A stretch of 64,000 nt of DNA from Haliclona indistincta (Eukaryota > Porifera > Demospongiae > Haplosclerida > Chalinidae), in NCBI GenBank assembly GCA_964017065.1, contig OZ024783.1, forward strand, positions 6,490,093 to 6,554,092, in the 5' to 3' direction. The translations under genes and the position numbers were made by a program. Shown piece by piece: positions 11,291-22,671 of the stretch (position 1 is the first letter of the stretch; the number at the start of each line of letters is the position of its first letter). The notes under the pieces were generated by a model that saw nothing but the letters and a program-made list of their open reading frames with translations, did no database searches and was not told the origin of the DNA.

Positions 11291-11997
11291 ACTATACAAA
11301 GACTGCTATAGTTCAGAGTACTGCTACACTTTTGTAGGACCATCAGATCCAGAGAGAAGTTAGCTCAGTTCAGTCAGTGTACTGCGCTCGCTCGGGCAGT
11401 GTAGTGCATGCAGCCTACAAGGCTGAGCTGCGCGGGCTACTGAGCTGCATGGTCTCAGGAGGACTGAGAAACTTAGGCTACACTGCATGCAACTGAGAGG
11501 AGGAACTAGCTCTGTATCATTCAGTGGCCGCTGCACCGAAGGTTGGGCTCGAATTTTCTGTCTTCTGAGTTGCCATTCTTCCGGCGGCAAATTTCAGTAC
11601 GGTTTCTGCAATGAAGCAACTAGCATGATAAGGGAGTTAGGCAGGCATTATACTGATTATAGGGCATTTCGACTCAAGTTATGTCTTTGGCAGCATCACA
11701 ATCGGTGTTTTTCTTGCTTTTAAAGGCTTGAACAGGCATGCGCGAGAGATACTCGACTAGGACTAAATCTGTCCAAGGCGGATCATTTTCGTTCCAACCG
11801 AAAAGTATCCTAGGATAATTTTCGTAGGCGGACAATTTTCGGCGTGTCTACTCTCCCTTGAGATGTTTCTGTATCTTCTGCACGTCCTGACATCATCATG
11901 CGTGAGGGTAATGTGATTAAGATCTCAGAATTGACAGTATGCTCCAATACTCAGAGAGGGTTTGACGAGGCGAGATCAAGGAAAAGAAATAAATGAA
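11291..11997. other. spacer without recognised features
   Basis: No gene is supported. Short ORFs on both strands at 11360-11723 overlap and have low-complexity, unrecognised products. Some self-complementary stretches (TGCATGCAG near 11407, CTGCATGC near 11481) are present. Confidence 0.5.
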
Positions 11998-12226
11998 GGG
12001 CTCCGGTGAAAACGGCAATTAAACGTTTTCCGTATATTGCGAGAAAACGAAGCTGGAAGTTCGGATTGTCACCGTGCCGATGCAATTCTATGCGTATGTG
12101 ACAAAGCGCTGATCGGTGAACACTATTAATTGTACTAGGGGTTCTTCAAGCATTGATGCAGTCTGCTAATGCATATAAACTGAAGATTGGTGAAAAACGT
12201 TTTAGTGCCGTTTTTTACCTGAGCCC
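11998..12226. mobile_element. 229-bp MITE with inverted ends
   Basis: The left end reads GGGCTCCGGTGAAAACGGCA. The reverse complement of the right end reads GGGCTCAGGTAAAAAACGGC, and both continue with similar AAACGTTTT sequence. There is no coding capacity. It abuts the retroelement fragment that follows. Confidence 0.65.
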
Positions 12227-12232
12227 TTAAAA

Positions 12233-12487
12233 TGTAATGCTTATATCCAACTGATCTCTGACTTAGAGGCTAAAGGTTTCAAAGTAAACTATTCAACCAT
12301 TGAAATTGGCTCGTTAGGTCATTATACATCTGGTGCCACCAATGCCATCTCTGGTCTCATGCCTACACTTTCTACCACCCGAGTGAGGCTCATGCTTGCA
12401 ACATTGGGGAAGGTATCCATTGCCTGTTCGTACTATATATTCAATGCCAGAGACTCAACGGTGTGGACAGAGAATAGACCTTACATG
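12233..12487 (+). pseudogene. retrotransposon ORF C-terminal fragment
   Basis: An open frame reads CNAYIQLISDLEAKGFKVNY, then STIEIGSLGHYTSGATNAIS and a basic stretch ending near the next transposon. The pattern (E/IEIGxLGHYT followed by R..L...K.s..CSY.IF..R....W) is typical of the region after the reverse transcriptase in non-LTR elements. Only about 85 codons remain, flanked by a MITE on the left and an inverted-repeat element on the right. Confidence 0.5.
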
Positions 12488-13401
12488 TATATGTTACGGA
12501 CCATTTTGCAACCCGGACAGTTATAAAACGGGCCGCCGGCTTTGAAATGGGCGGGCCCGTTTTAAATCCGGCTGGACCGGCCGATTTAAAACGACATTAG
12601 CGCGTCAGCCCGTTTTAAAACAGCGGCGTGATTCATAAGACAATCGTGCGTATATCCCTATAATGCATTACGTATTCCCTGTGAATGGTGCCACTGTATC
12701 CATGCAAGGAGTTTTGTATTCCAGTTTGAATGCTGTACATTATTAAAGTACTTATTTTTACAGAAGTGACATTCTAGTTCCGTGGGCTCTCTGGCACAAC
12801 TATGCTCTGCATGCATGCTTACTATTAACAGACCTACGTGTACATCTTTGCACAGCAGATAATAGTGCACCAACGTGCTTTCTTTGTCAACTTCATGTTA
12901 ATTGTTAACATATATTATGATGCATGCTAGGTACAGTAGATACAGTGCTTGTGAATTTGATCAAAAAAATGTTGAGATTCGTCCTCATTAGTGCTAGAAT
13001 CATCACCTGCAGTGCAAGAAAATGTTTGGTACAAAAGATTAGCACACGGATAATTCTTTCCAGCACGAATGACTCCGCTCGTTTGGCCCCCAGTTTGGCG
13101 CAAGGAAGAAAGCGTTTGGTCAAGAACGAGTTGAACGAATCTTCCACATGATCACAGATCGTCGCTAGCAGTGAGAACTCTATACTAGTCTAAGCTGCAT
13201 GTAACGATCTAACAGTACGTACTCATACAGCTGCATCAAGCAGGGCATATCTCAGTGATCGCCTATATCGCGCAGATACACTACTGCGTATACATCGCGC
13301 ACATAAATTGCTGGCCGGCTTAAAAACGGGCTAGCCGGCTTTGAAACAGGCCGGCCGGCTTTAAAACGGGCCAACGGTTGTAAATCGGTCCGTAACATAT
13401 A
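12488..13401. mobile_element. non-autonomous DNA transposon with GC-rich subterminal repeats
   Basis: Terminal inverted repeats TATATGTTACGGACC...CAACC (left) and the complement ending GGTCCGTAACATATA (right) bound 914 bases. Next to each end are repeated GC-rich words of the type GGCCGGCTTTGAAACGGGC (12525-12620 and 13310-13375), unlike the AT-rich surroundings. The middle holds only short overlapping ORFs. No transposase was recognised. Confidence 0.7.
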
Positions 13402-13927
13402 TATTACTTAGATTATTTATTTAAGAGTTCACTTATTTATTTTTGTTTTATTTTGCCTTGCCAAGCTCCATTGTTCAGATGGTTAACCTTGTGTCCTAGG
13501 CTAGTCAGCTCATTTCTCATTCATTATTACTTTATCACTGGTATTATATTGTGCATTCCTGATGAATGGTATTTCACACTTCAACTGCCCGGTTCGTGTA
13601 CCCTGTGTTTAGTGGAATATCAAGAGCAAATACAGAAGACCTTAGTTTGCATGAATGAAAGTAAAAGAACGGAAAATAAAAAAGTTACAGCCGGTTTAGC
13701 TCAGAGATAACCCACGAATAGGTGATTTACGCTGAAAGATAAATTTGTATGGGTTTGATTGGACATCCGGTCTGTTGGCCGGACGACTGAAAAGGAAAGA
13801 CTTGGCGCTTCTCTGTCTATCTGTTCTATGTCCGTACCAAGCAACTCTACACACTGAGTCGCCATCCCGCTGAATCTGTGACAGTCGATTTTTTTCATTG
13901 CGGACCGCGGACCGAGCATTGGACAGC
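13402..13927. other. upstream region of the third SDR gene
   Basis: No gene was found. Homology with the upstream region of copy 2 starts only about 20 bases before the ATG, so the duplication border lies near 13905 and the promoter DNA here is different. Confidence 0.5.
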
Positions 13928-15957
13928 ATGGAGCGCTGGAATGGTAAAGTTGCTGTAGTCACAGGAGCCTCAGTAGGTATTGGAGCTGCCATTGCAACTC
14001 AACTAGTCAAGAACGGACTAACAGTGATCGGATGCTCCAGAAACATAACCAAGATCGAGGTGAATACGAGCAAACCCATGAAATTTAGCTCATTTCATCG
14101 AAAACTTGTCTTTCTCGTTCAGTCTTTGTCTCAAGAGCTGTCCTCTGAGAGTGGTAAACTGGTTGCTAGGAGGTGTGACGTGAGGCAAGAGCAGGAGGTG
14201 AAGGAGGTGTTCCAGTTTGCCAGGACCCAGTTTGGAGGTGTGGACGTGTGTGTCAACAATGCTGGACTGGCTCATAAAGCATCCATACTGAGTGGAAACA
14301 CTGAAAAGTGGAGAGAAATACTTGAGGTCAGTGACCACTGATACAAAATTTGAGCAATTTCAAACAATTATTACTGTGTGTTATGATGGTATAATTATAG
14401 CAACAGTATTATAGCCACATATAATAATATATTGTAATGTGAGAGAGGAAGGGTTTCTTTGACTGAGTACATAATAATAGTTTTGTTCCTGCATGTATGT
14501 ATACCGGCTTAGGTCAATGTGTTGGGAGTGTGTGTGTTCACACGTGAGTTCATGACTCAACTGAAGGAAAGAGGAGTAGACCAGGGACACATCATCAATA
14601 TTAACGGGTGTGTGATCAAAATAATACCATAATGAATTATGCTCTACTTATTGATCTGTTCATTTGATTTCAGCATGTCTGGACATCGACTCATTGATTC
14701 GAAGCATTTTTATTTTTATTCTGCCAGCAAGTACGCCCTCACAGCTATCAATGAGGGAGTGAGGAGAGAACTGAGAGAGATGAAGTCCAACGTTAAAATG
14801 ACAGTAAGTGAGAGAGAGAATTTATTGCTTCTTTGGTTAGTATTCTCTTTTCATCAAAATTTTATCAGTAACATGACATGATTATGCAGCTTTAGCACAA
14901 TTGAAATACCATAATAAAATGTCTATACAGTGGTATGTGTTAGTGTCACATGTATCTTGCAGTCCATTTCTCCTGGAGCAGTAAAAACTGAGTTTATGGC
15001 TAGAAGTAACGGACGTGATGATATTGAAGCTTCTAAAAAGGAGTATGACACGATGAATCCATATGGACCAGTAAGTATAGTTTGAGGTTATTATTGTTTG
15101 TGCTTCTCATTTGTCTATTATTGCATTGCATTGGTAGTCATGCTGCTGTACATATCAATAGATATCGTTGCTATGCTCGTATTACACCGCATAACAACAT
15201 GTATTTGTATTGGTTTCTGGTTGAAACACAAGCAAGTGACAGTTATGCAGTAATGAATTTTCATTCTTAAGAACTATTCTTCATTAATGATGTGTAACAT
15301 GTATAGACCGGTTGAACAGCACTGTAGCAATCGTAGAATGACAACACAATGGATCCTTTAGTAGCGATTTTACAATGTAGATCACATTTTTGTCCAATGC
15401 TGATGTTTTGATCATTATACTGTTATAGTAGCCTATTCTTGTCTCTGTGGTCATGATTGTATTTTCACTCAGTCACTAGAAGCTGATGACATAGCCAGTG
15501 CTGTACTATTTGCTCTGTCTACCCCACCAAGAATGGAGGTAAGCAGCACCTAAGTGATGAGTGTCAACATTGTGGTTGCAGTAGAATGGTTGCTTGTGGT
15601 GAGCTGCAGGTGTACTTGTGGTGATCACTATAGACCAGCGAATCTTGAGATTTGATCTTTTACTTATTACAATAATTTATTACGATATTCATTACAATAA
15701 TTATTATTATTACGATTTTTACAATAATTATTATTATTCTTTAAAATTAGCAGTTTTCATGATTTTTTGCATGCTGTGTAAAAATCTTACACCCTTAAAC
15801 ATCACCATTGCATGAATTGTGAGCACATGAAGAAGACTCATTTTTCAGTAAAAATTCATTTAAGCAATAGTAATTGTAATTCACTACTGGATGATATTAT
15901 TTTGTACTTTTACAGGTGAACGAGATGTATGTGAGACCAATTGGACAAGCAAAATGA
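13928..15957 (+). CDS. SDR oxidoreductase, DHRS11-like (copy 3)
   Basis: Complete SDR gene, twin of 2046-3972. Exons 13928-14326, 14513-14607, 14674-14803, 14963-15070, 15473-15538 and 15916-15957 give 279 residues. TGASVGIG, GCSR, NNAG and the YSASK catalytic pair are intact. Differences from copy 2: the micro-intron site has become a read-through insertion (VNTSKPMKFSSFHR), the serine exon begins GMSGHR, and two extra residues (YF) precede the catalytic tyrosine (HFYFYSASKYA). The start at ATGGAGCGCTGG parallels copy 2. Introns, including their non-coding sequence, are largely conserved with copy 2, so the duplication is fairly recent. Likely a cytosolic NADP(H)-dependent reductase; substrate unknown. 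Confidence 0.9.
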
Positions 15958-16371
15958 TGATAATAATATTTGGAGAACCGTGACTGTTAGCTAGAACTTC
16001 ATAAGTATTATACACAAAATAATTAATTACAAGTCAGTTTTTGTGTTTGCATGTAAGTGTGTAATGTGTGTTTTAGTCTATCGAGCTAGACTCAATAGAC
16101 TAACTTGATAGACTACATGTATCTTAGCAAGAGCCTTCGTGACTCAGTTCATTATTGAATATATGTCAAGTGTTAAGTGACTTTGTTGTGCATGCAGCAT
16201 GTATATTAGTACTTCAAGGAACTGTCAATATTTACATAACTGCTAATGATCACCTATATAGTTGATCCAGTTATTACATGCACATGTAAAAAGTTTGTTC
16301 CCTGGCAACCAGAAGTTCAAAGTGTTCATGATTCAATTATTGAATTTTTGGCTAGTTCAAAATTACTCGAA
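15958..16371. other. intergenic spacer, duplicate of 3973-4390
   Basis: This segment is non-coding and collinear with the left copy. It lacks the 657-base transposon found there and so shows the pre-insertion state. Confidence 0.7.
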
Positions 16372-16381
16372 TATATATAAG
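16372..16381 (+). promoter_or_regulatory. TATA-like box of IgGFc-binding-like gene 2
   Basis: TATATATAAG lies 66 bases upstream of the ATG at 16447 and is conserved in position with 5048-5054. Confidence 0.5.
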
Positions 16382-16446
16382 CTTCTGAGGTGACAAATTT
16401 TTATTTAGTCTACTTGTGCAGTAGCAAGGCAAGTCCACAGCTGATA

Positions 16447-18346
16447 ATGGCTCTACATTGGTTCCTAGCCGTATTTTGCACACTTGAGGTTCTCTCTACT
16501 GCTTCAACTGCTGACAGCAATATCAGTAAGTGCGGCATGTATACAGATGTATGTTATATAGTTCCAAACTTATGCCAATAAATTTTCACAGCCTTTACAT
16601 ATGGGAGAAGGTTTGCTGTAGGATTCATGAGCAACATCAATCCGAAACAGGAAATTGACTTTGCAAAAGCCTTCATAACCACAGATTCAGATACTCCAGT
16701 AAATATCACTATTACAGCTTCTATAGGTACACTAGACGAAGTTGTACCCAGTGCTAAGAATGACTTGGTCAAGGTGCCTTTTCCTCAAGAGCTGTTGGTG
16801 ACTCAGAGTGACTTTGAAAATCGAGGAAAAGGCATACTTATCGAAGTGACCAGTGAAGGAACCATTTCTGTCTTAATGCAAAATTTCATTGCGGAAGGAA
16901 GCGTTGGGGAGTATCTTGCCTATCCTTGCATGGATCCTGTTCTTGATGACTACACCTACTATGCAATCTCAACTGATTCTCTCGATCAAGATGCACGTAG
17001 TGAAGTACTTTTGGTAGCTTGTCATAATGATACGAATGTCACTATTACACCAACACAGCCAGTTGTGCTGCCATTGGATGCTCAAGATCCAAACAGCACT
17101 AATGTGACAGTTCCTGCTGGTTGCAACTACACTGTAATACTACACACACAGCAAACATTGCTAATTGCTGTTACTGACATGCGTCATGACTTGACTGGTT
17201 CGAAAATTGTCTCTTCCAAGCCACTTACAGTAATCTCCGGCCATGAGTGTGGTGATTTTCCTCAAGGTGTTGACTACTGTGAGCATCTTACTGTGCAGAT
17301 ACCTCCAACAGTGACATGGGAGAGATCTTTTTTCCTACCGCCACTTGCACTTAGAAGAAGTCAAATTTACCGAGTCACTCCAAGCCATGACAACACCATC
17401 ATAACTTATACATGTGATTCTACTACCACCACTGCTACAATCCCAACTGCTGGTTTACCACACAGCTTTGAAACTGAAGGAGATATATTTTGTACTCTTG
17501 AGTCTAACAAGCCAGTTTTTGTCACTAGATGGTCACTGGGTGGACACACTGATCGAGAAGGGGACCCCACAGTATCTCCTGTGGCAGCTATTACACAATA
17601 CATCAATTCAGTATCTTTTGTTAACCTCCCATTTTATGATTGGCTAAATACATACGTCTCTGTGACGATGCTGGCTGAGTTTTTCACTGAAACATCCATT
17701 ATCATAAATGATGTAGGTATTTTTGATTGCCCATGGCAACCATTTCGAAACAGCACTAACGATATAGTAGGATATGGCTGTAATTCAAGAGCACCTGACG
17801 GCCCTTTCACTATGAGACACAATCGAACAGATGGTTTATTCTCAGTCATTCCCTATGGCTTCGAGCCTTGTAATACTTGCAGTGGATATGCTTACATTGC
17901 CGGTATGAAATTTGACTCTACAGGTATGCACATAAAGTAATTGCTAAACTTCATGGATTTTAATCATGTAATTAGCATAATTAGTTAATTTCCTTAAGCG
18001 CATGTTTGTTATTTTCAACGTCAACAAAATGCTTCTAAGAACGACACCTGTACCAGTTAGCTACACATGCTATTTGATTCACACTTTTGTTTGCTTTTTC
18101 ATGTCTTATTTATTGTTCCTTCTTACATCATTGCACAGTTCCTGCATTTGACGACACACCAGGTAAGAAATAGCATATTTTCATACAATTTGAGCAGTAT
18201 TGCAATATTTTTTAGCCTGTCACAAGCGAGGAAGCAATGGATGTGATAGTCTTGTTATTCAAGCAGCTTGCCGCGCACTGGAGGAGACTGGAAATACAAT
18301 TCCTCCATATTGCAATAAAGACGATATTATGTGTGACTTTATATAA
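16447..18346 (+). CDS. secreted IgGFc-binding-protein-like protein (copy 2)
   Basis: Exons 16447-16525, 16592-17923, 18139-18162 and 18216-18346 join in frame to 521 residues. The architecture is the same as copy 1: signal peptide (MALHWFLAVFCTLEV..), IgGFc-binding-like body, short linker exon (PAFDDTP) and Cys-rich last exon. Residue differences cluster near the N-terminus (a shorter NITITASIGTLDE segment) and near residues 360-410 (FYDWLNTY, IIINDVGIFDCPW), while the middle is almost identical to copy 1. The stop lies only 51 bases from the end of the convergent membrane-protein gene, so the 3' UTRs probably overlap. A secreted, glycosylated extracellular protein; ligand unknown. Confidence 0.8.
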
Positions 18347-18397
18347 AGGACCAAAACAAAATAACTATTTCACAGCAAATAGAAAGTGAAGATATTG

Positions 18398-21300
18398 TTA
18401 TATTTTTATGTTATTATTTTGGTTGTCTACAATAGCTATGAGTGGTTCTCTTTCATTGTCAGCACCAATGTCAGGAATGCGTACTTCTTGGACTGGAACT
18501 TGTGGATGAGGTACATGTAGGTCAGCATTTTGTGGCTGATGAATATTTTGTTCTCTCTTTCTTCCACAACCTCTTACACAGTCATAGATGCCACATTTGA
18601 TTAACAGTAAGCAAATGAGTGACAGTAAAAATTGATGAATAAAATTGATAAGATAAAGGATTATTGATTTTGTTGTACAAAAGAGCAATGAGAAAATTGA
18701 GATCAACTAAGAGTAGTGTATCAGTGATATTGAGTAACTTACTTTTGTATGGTTTGATCAGAAATTGAGCACACAACAAAATGAAAAATATAGTTTGAGT
18801 ATAAAGCAGAGAATCTGGTAAACCTTGTATGCCAACGATGGCTATCCATACTACAAAGTAGACTCCAGAGTACCAGCGATACTTGTCCTTGTAGCAAGAC
18901 TGAAACTCATCAAGAAATGGCTTGATTATGAACAGATTGATCACACGGTGTAGGAAAGGAGCTGATAGCAGTATGATCACTAATGGTAGAATCACCACCA
19001 GCAACACTAAGAGAGCAGGAATAGCTAATGGAAGGTGTTGTGGTGAAAAGTAGGTGATATCAGGTTGAATCGATACCATGTACATTGAATAGTGTTGAGT
19101 CTCAAGCACAGTAGGTGTCAGAATATTAATGCTAATATCAGCTAGAGACCAAAATGATAGCATCATCAGAATGCACATTGCTTTCAGCGGTGAAGCCAAC
19201 CAACGAGATGCATTACATTGTTCTAAAACATTTTGCGGTAGTACTCTCATGCGTATTTTCCCACAAATTGAACATTTTGGATGCCAACGAGCAATAGCAG
19301 TGATGCCCAGTAGAACCAAGAGCACTGTAAGAGGACCAAGTACATGAAAGAAATAGTTGTACAGCTTTGGAATGGATACAAAGAAACACCACGGTATCCT
19401 ACCGAACAGCTCAAGATTGAGCAAAGCTACTGAAGTAATGATGGACACAGCTGTACTCAAAGTGGAGTATTCTGAATAGTCATCAAGTGGTATGTGATTG
19501 ACCACTGCCAGGAATAACATTGGACCATAAAGAAAGCCACATCCAAGACTGTGCTTGAACCTGACTACCAAGACCAGAGATATTGTGATCAGTATCTGAA
19601 ACAAAATTGCAAAAAATAAGATTGCAATAGGTTTTGATGACGTACAGTTTTCTTCAGGAATGCAGTGAATTGAAAGAAACGAAAACACAAAATGCTCAGC
19701 ACATGTTCTACAGAGGACACCTCCTCTTCCTTTTGAGCACTGTGTCCCATTTAGCAAAAAGTAGTTGTTGCCACTCTGTATTCCAGAAGGACAAGGTGCA
19801 TTGTTCACCTTGCACTCAGAATACTTGCATCGAGCGACAATGTATTCATTGTGTACTTGTCCATACCAGTATCCATGTGACACACAAACAGCTCCCAATA
19901 CTGTTGAACACAATGTGTGTTTAGTTCCAATAGCACATGGACATGCATTTAGCATCAAATCGTACTGAAAGCCTACTGGGCAATTGGTAATGTTGAGAGC
20001 TATATTAATTCCAACTTCTGTGTTTGAATTTTTGCACGATAAGTACAGTGAAATGTTTTGATCGCCAGTCTGATTAGGAGACTGAAACCTTAAATTTGTA
20101 TCAATGATAGATGAGCTTGTGTTGGGAGGTTGAACTAGCACAACGTTATCTGGTCCGAGAAGTTTAATGTTTTTTATGAAAAGGTCGTATCGGCAATTAT
20201 ATGATGTGCCATTGCAGAGTATAGTAACATCAGCATTACAAAATGAAGGTTTACGATAGTAATCAGTGATTGAGATGTTGAGTAAGATATTCTGACCTGG
20301 GAAGATACTCAGGTAGTTGTTCTCATTCAGATTCAGTACAATGATATTTGATGCTGCTGATGCAATATCAATCTTGTTTAAATTTCTAGAGCATTCACTT
20401 AGAAACATGTATAGATCAGACGAAAATGATTGAATATATACAGCATCACCTAGAATCACAGCTCTGTTGTCATTAAACTCTAGTATTGTTTGACACACAC
20501 CTAAACTTGATTTCTGAAGGTTATCTACATACAAAGCTCCACCATAACGAGCAAAGTTATTTTTGAATTTTATTGTTGACTGACAGGAAATATTAATTGT
20601 TATGCTGTACAGTGACATGGCTCCTCCACGACCTGGTGCATTATTTGCAACAAATTCAAGATTACCCATAATGCACAAATCAACATTTGATTGATCATTT
20701 TCAAAAGCAAGAGAAGTTCCCAGATTTTTTCGAAAGATTGAATCTCGTATAGTAGACCGATTGGCATTTTTTATATGGACAATGACATTTTCAAGACTTT
20801 CAATGTCGTCTTTCTCATGTATATAAAGATCAGTATTGTTCTCTACTCTTAGTAATGCCAAATTCACCTGATCTTCAGCGAAGTGTTCACTGCTGATTAA
20901 CACCAACCCTGAAGTGCCAATATTGTTCAAAAGAGTTAATGCAGTTATATTAATCATGTTGTAGTTCAAGTTGTCTCTGTTTCCAATTACTGCTTGCACT
21001 AAGCGAGTATTTGTATTGTTCTCAAATATATTTTGAATGAAAAAAAATTAAATGGTGATGCAAAGTCACATTTACTAGTTTTTAGAAATGAATTGATGCT
21101 CACAAGAATTCCAGGTGGTTGCTTTTCAGTTAATATAAAGTTGTTGTTATAAAACACATTTTCTTGCATGATACACCAGGTACAAGGATCACCTATAAGA
21201 GCTTTGTACTCGATAGAAATTTCCATAAATATAAAACACATTGTATTATCAACAAATTTATTTCTTTGAATTAAAATTCCAGCTGGAGAACCAACTACTG

Positions 21301-22144
21301 AAATTGCTGATGTAGAAGAACTGGTGCATGATTTCAAATTTACAAACAAATTGTTCATAATTAGTATAGAGGAATTTTTTAACATAATCAATCTTGAATG
21401 TGATATGTTTCGTACGAAGTTCACTATTGAGTTAAGTGAGTGATGTTGACAATTTTCAAAGGTGTTATTTTCTATTTTGACAGTCACGGGATTTGGAGGA
21501 GGTGAAAGAATGAAGAATGTAAAGTCCATAGAAAGATTCACAGTGGGACAATAAGCACTGTTACCAAACACATTGTTAGTAAGTAACGTAGCTATTGCGA
21601 ACTCAAAATCCAATGAGACTGATTCAAGCTTGCAATCAATAACTTCAAGAAAATACATTCTCGACATCTTGATATACGGCATTTGATCATCAATGCCATA
21701 TTGACTGACCCAAGCAAATCCTAGCCCTTTCCATGACCAATAAAGAAAAATATCCCTCAGGCTTACACTGTTCACAGTTGGTGATACTCGAATAAAAGAT
21801 CTAGAATTTTCAAAGTTTATAAAGGCATTGTTGCACCCAACTACACCAACTTTTATTATGGATCTAACAGGTGGGAAAGTGAACTCGAGGACATTTTGAA
21901 TGGTTTGATTGTATGTTACATTGATAACGATTTGAGACATATCAGATGAATAAAAATCACTGTTGCTCATCTTGCTTAGCACATAATATGCTAGCGTTTT
22001 ACAAGCATTTTTCTCCTGTAGTACGCATGAAGAGTTATCTTGACCCGACTCACTCACTTGAATATTTATCCGGTCACAGATAATGACTGTCACAGCAAAT
22101 ACCAGAACCAGTAGAGCTGAATGTGAAAATAATTTAGTTTCCAT
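18398..22144 (-). pseudogene. beta-helix/Cys-rich/multi-pass surface protein, two frame breaks
   Basis: This is the first member of the array. From ATG 22144 the frame runs through a signal peptide (METKLFSHSALLVLVFAVTV..), the CKTLAYYVL motif and half of the repeat ectodomain. A run of eight A at 21040-21047 lacks one base relative to the expected frame. The frame then continues through the second ectodomain half, the Cys-rich module (CKYSECKVNNAPCPSG.., GRGGVLCRTCAEHF) and the membrane segments. Near 18630-18660 a deletion relative to the paralogues removes most of the last helix and shifts frame, so the main frame ends early (..VNQMWHL, stop near 18582). The usual PVQEVRIPD...EREPLIAIV tail remains readable in another frame down to 18398. 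It may be a young pseudogene, or one break may be an assembly error in the homopolymer. Confidence 0.8.
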
Positions 22145-22150
22145 GATCAA

Positions 22151-22671
22151 GGCTCAACTGTGATGAGATGAAACTGCAAACTTCACACTAATACACACGT
22201 TCAACTAACTGTTTAACTTTCTTTGCAACAGTATTTATTACCGACGGTGTTGTTTTCTAAAAATGTCAAAAATGTGGTTATGACTTAAAAGAAACTAACA
22301 TAGCTACAAGTTTCAACAACACTGCATTCACACTTGAATAAGTTACAAACAAGTGAGTAAACCTGTTTTGCAAACGTCTGAAGATTCTATGTAACTCTCT
22401 AGAACTTCATGCGAATTGTGTTTAATGGGAATACATTATTATTCATGCTACGTAGAAACTTGCTAGCATGCATGCATGCACGCAGTCTTGATGTAACTGA
22501 TCCATGAAAAAAAATTATTCATTATTATGGCTAAATTTACATGAACACAGACTGTTGTGCTATTCGTATAATTAAAGACACACATGTCACTACAAAACGA
22601 ATGATATTGATGCAACGCTACAGTTTGATAACTAATCAAGTACAAATCGTGAGTAATGAATTGTGGTTAAG
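22151..22671. other. intergenic spacer of the array
   Basis: Non-coding. The left segmental duplicate carries the same sequence at about 10546-11028. It should contain the promoter of the gene at 18398-22144 (minus strand); I see no convincing TATA box. Confidence 0.5.
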
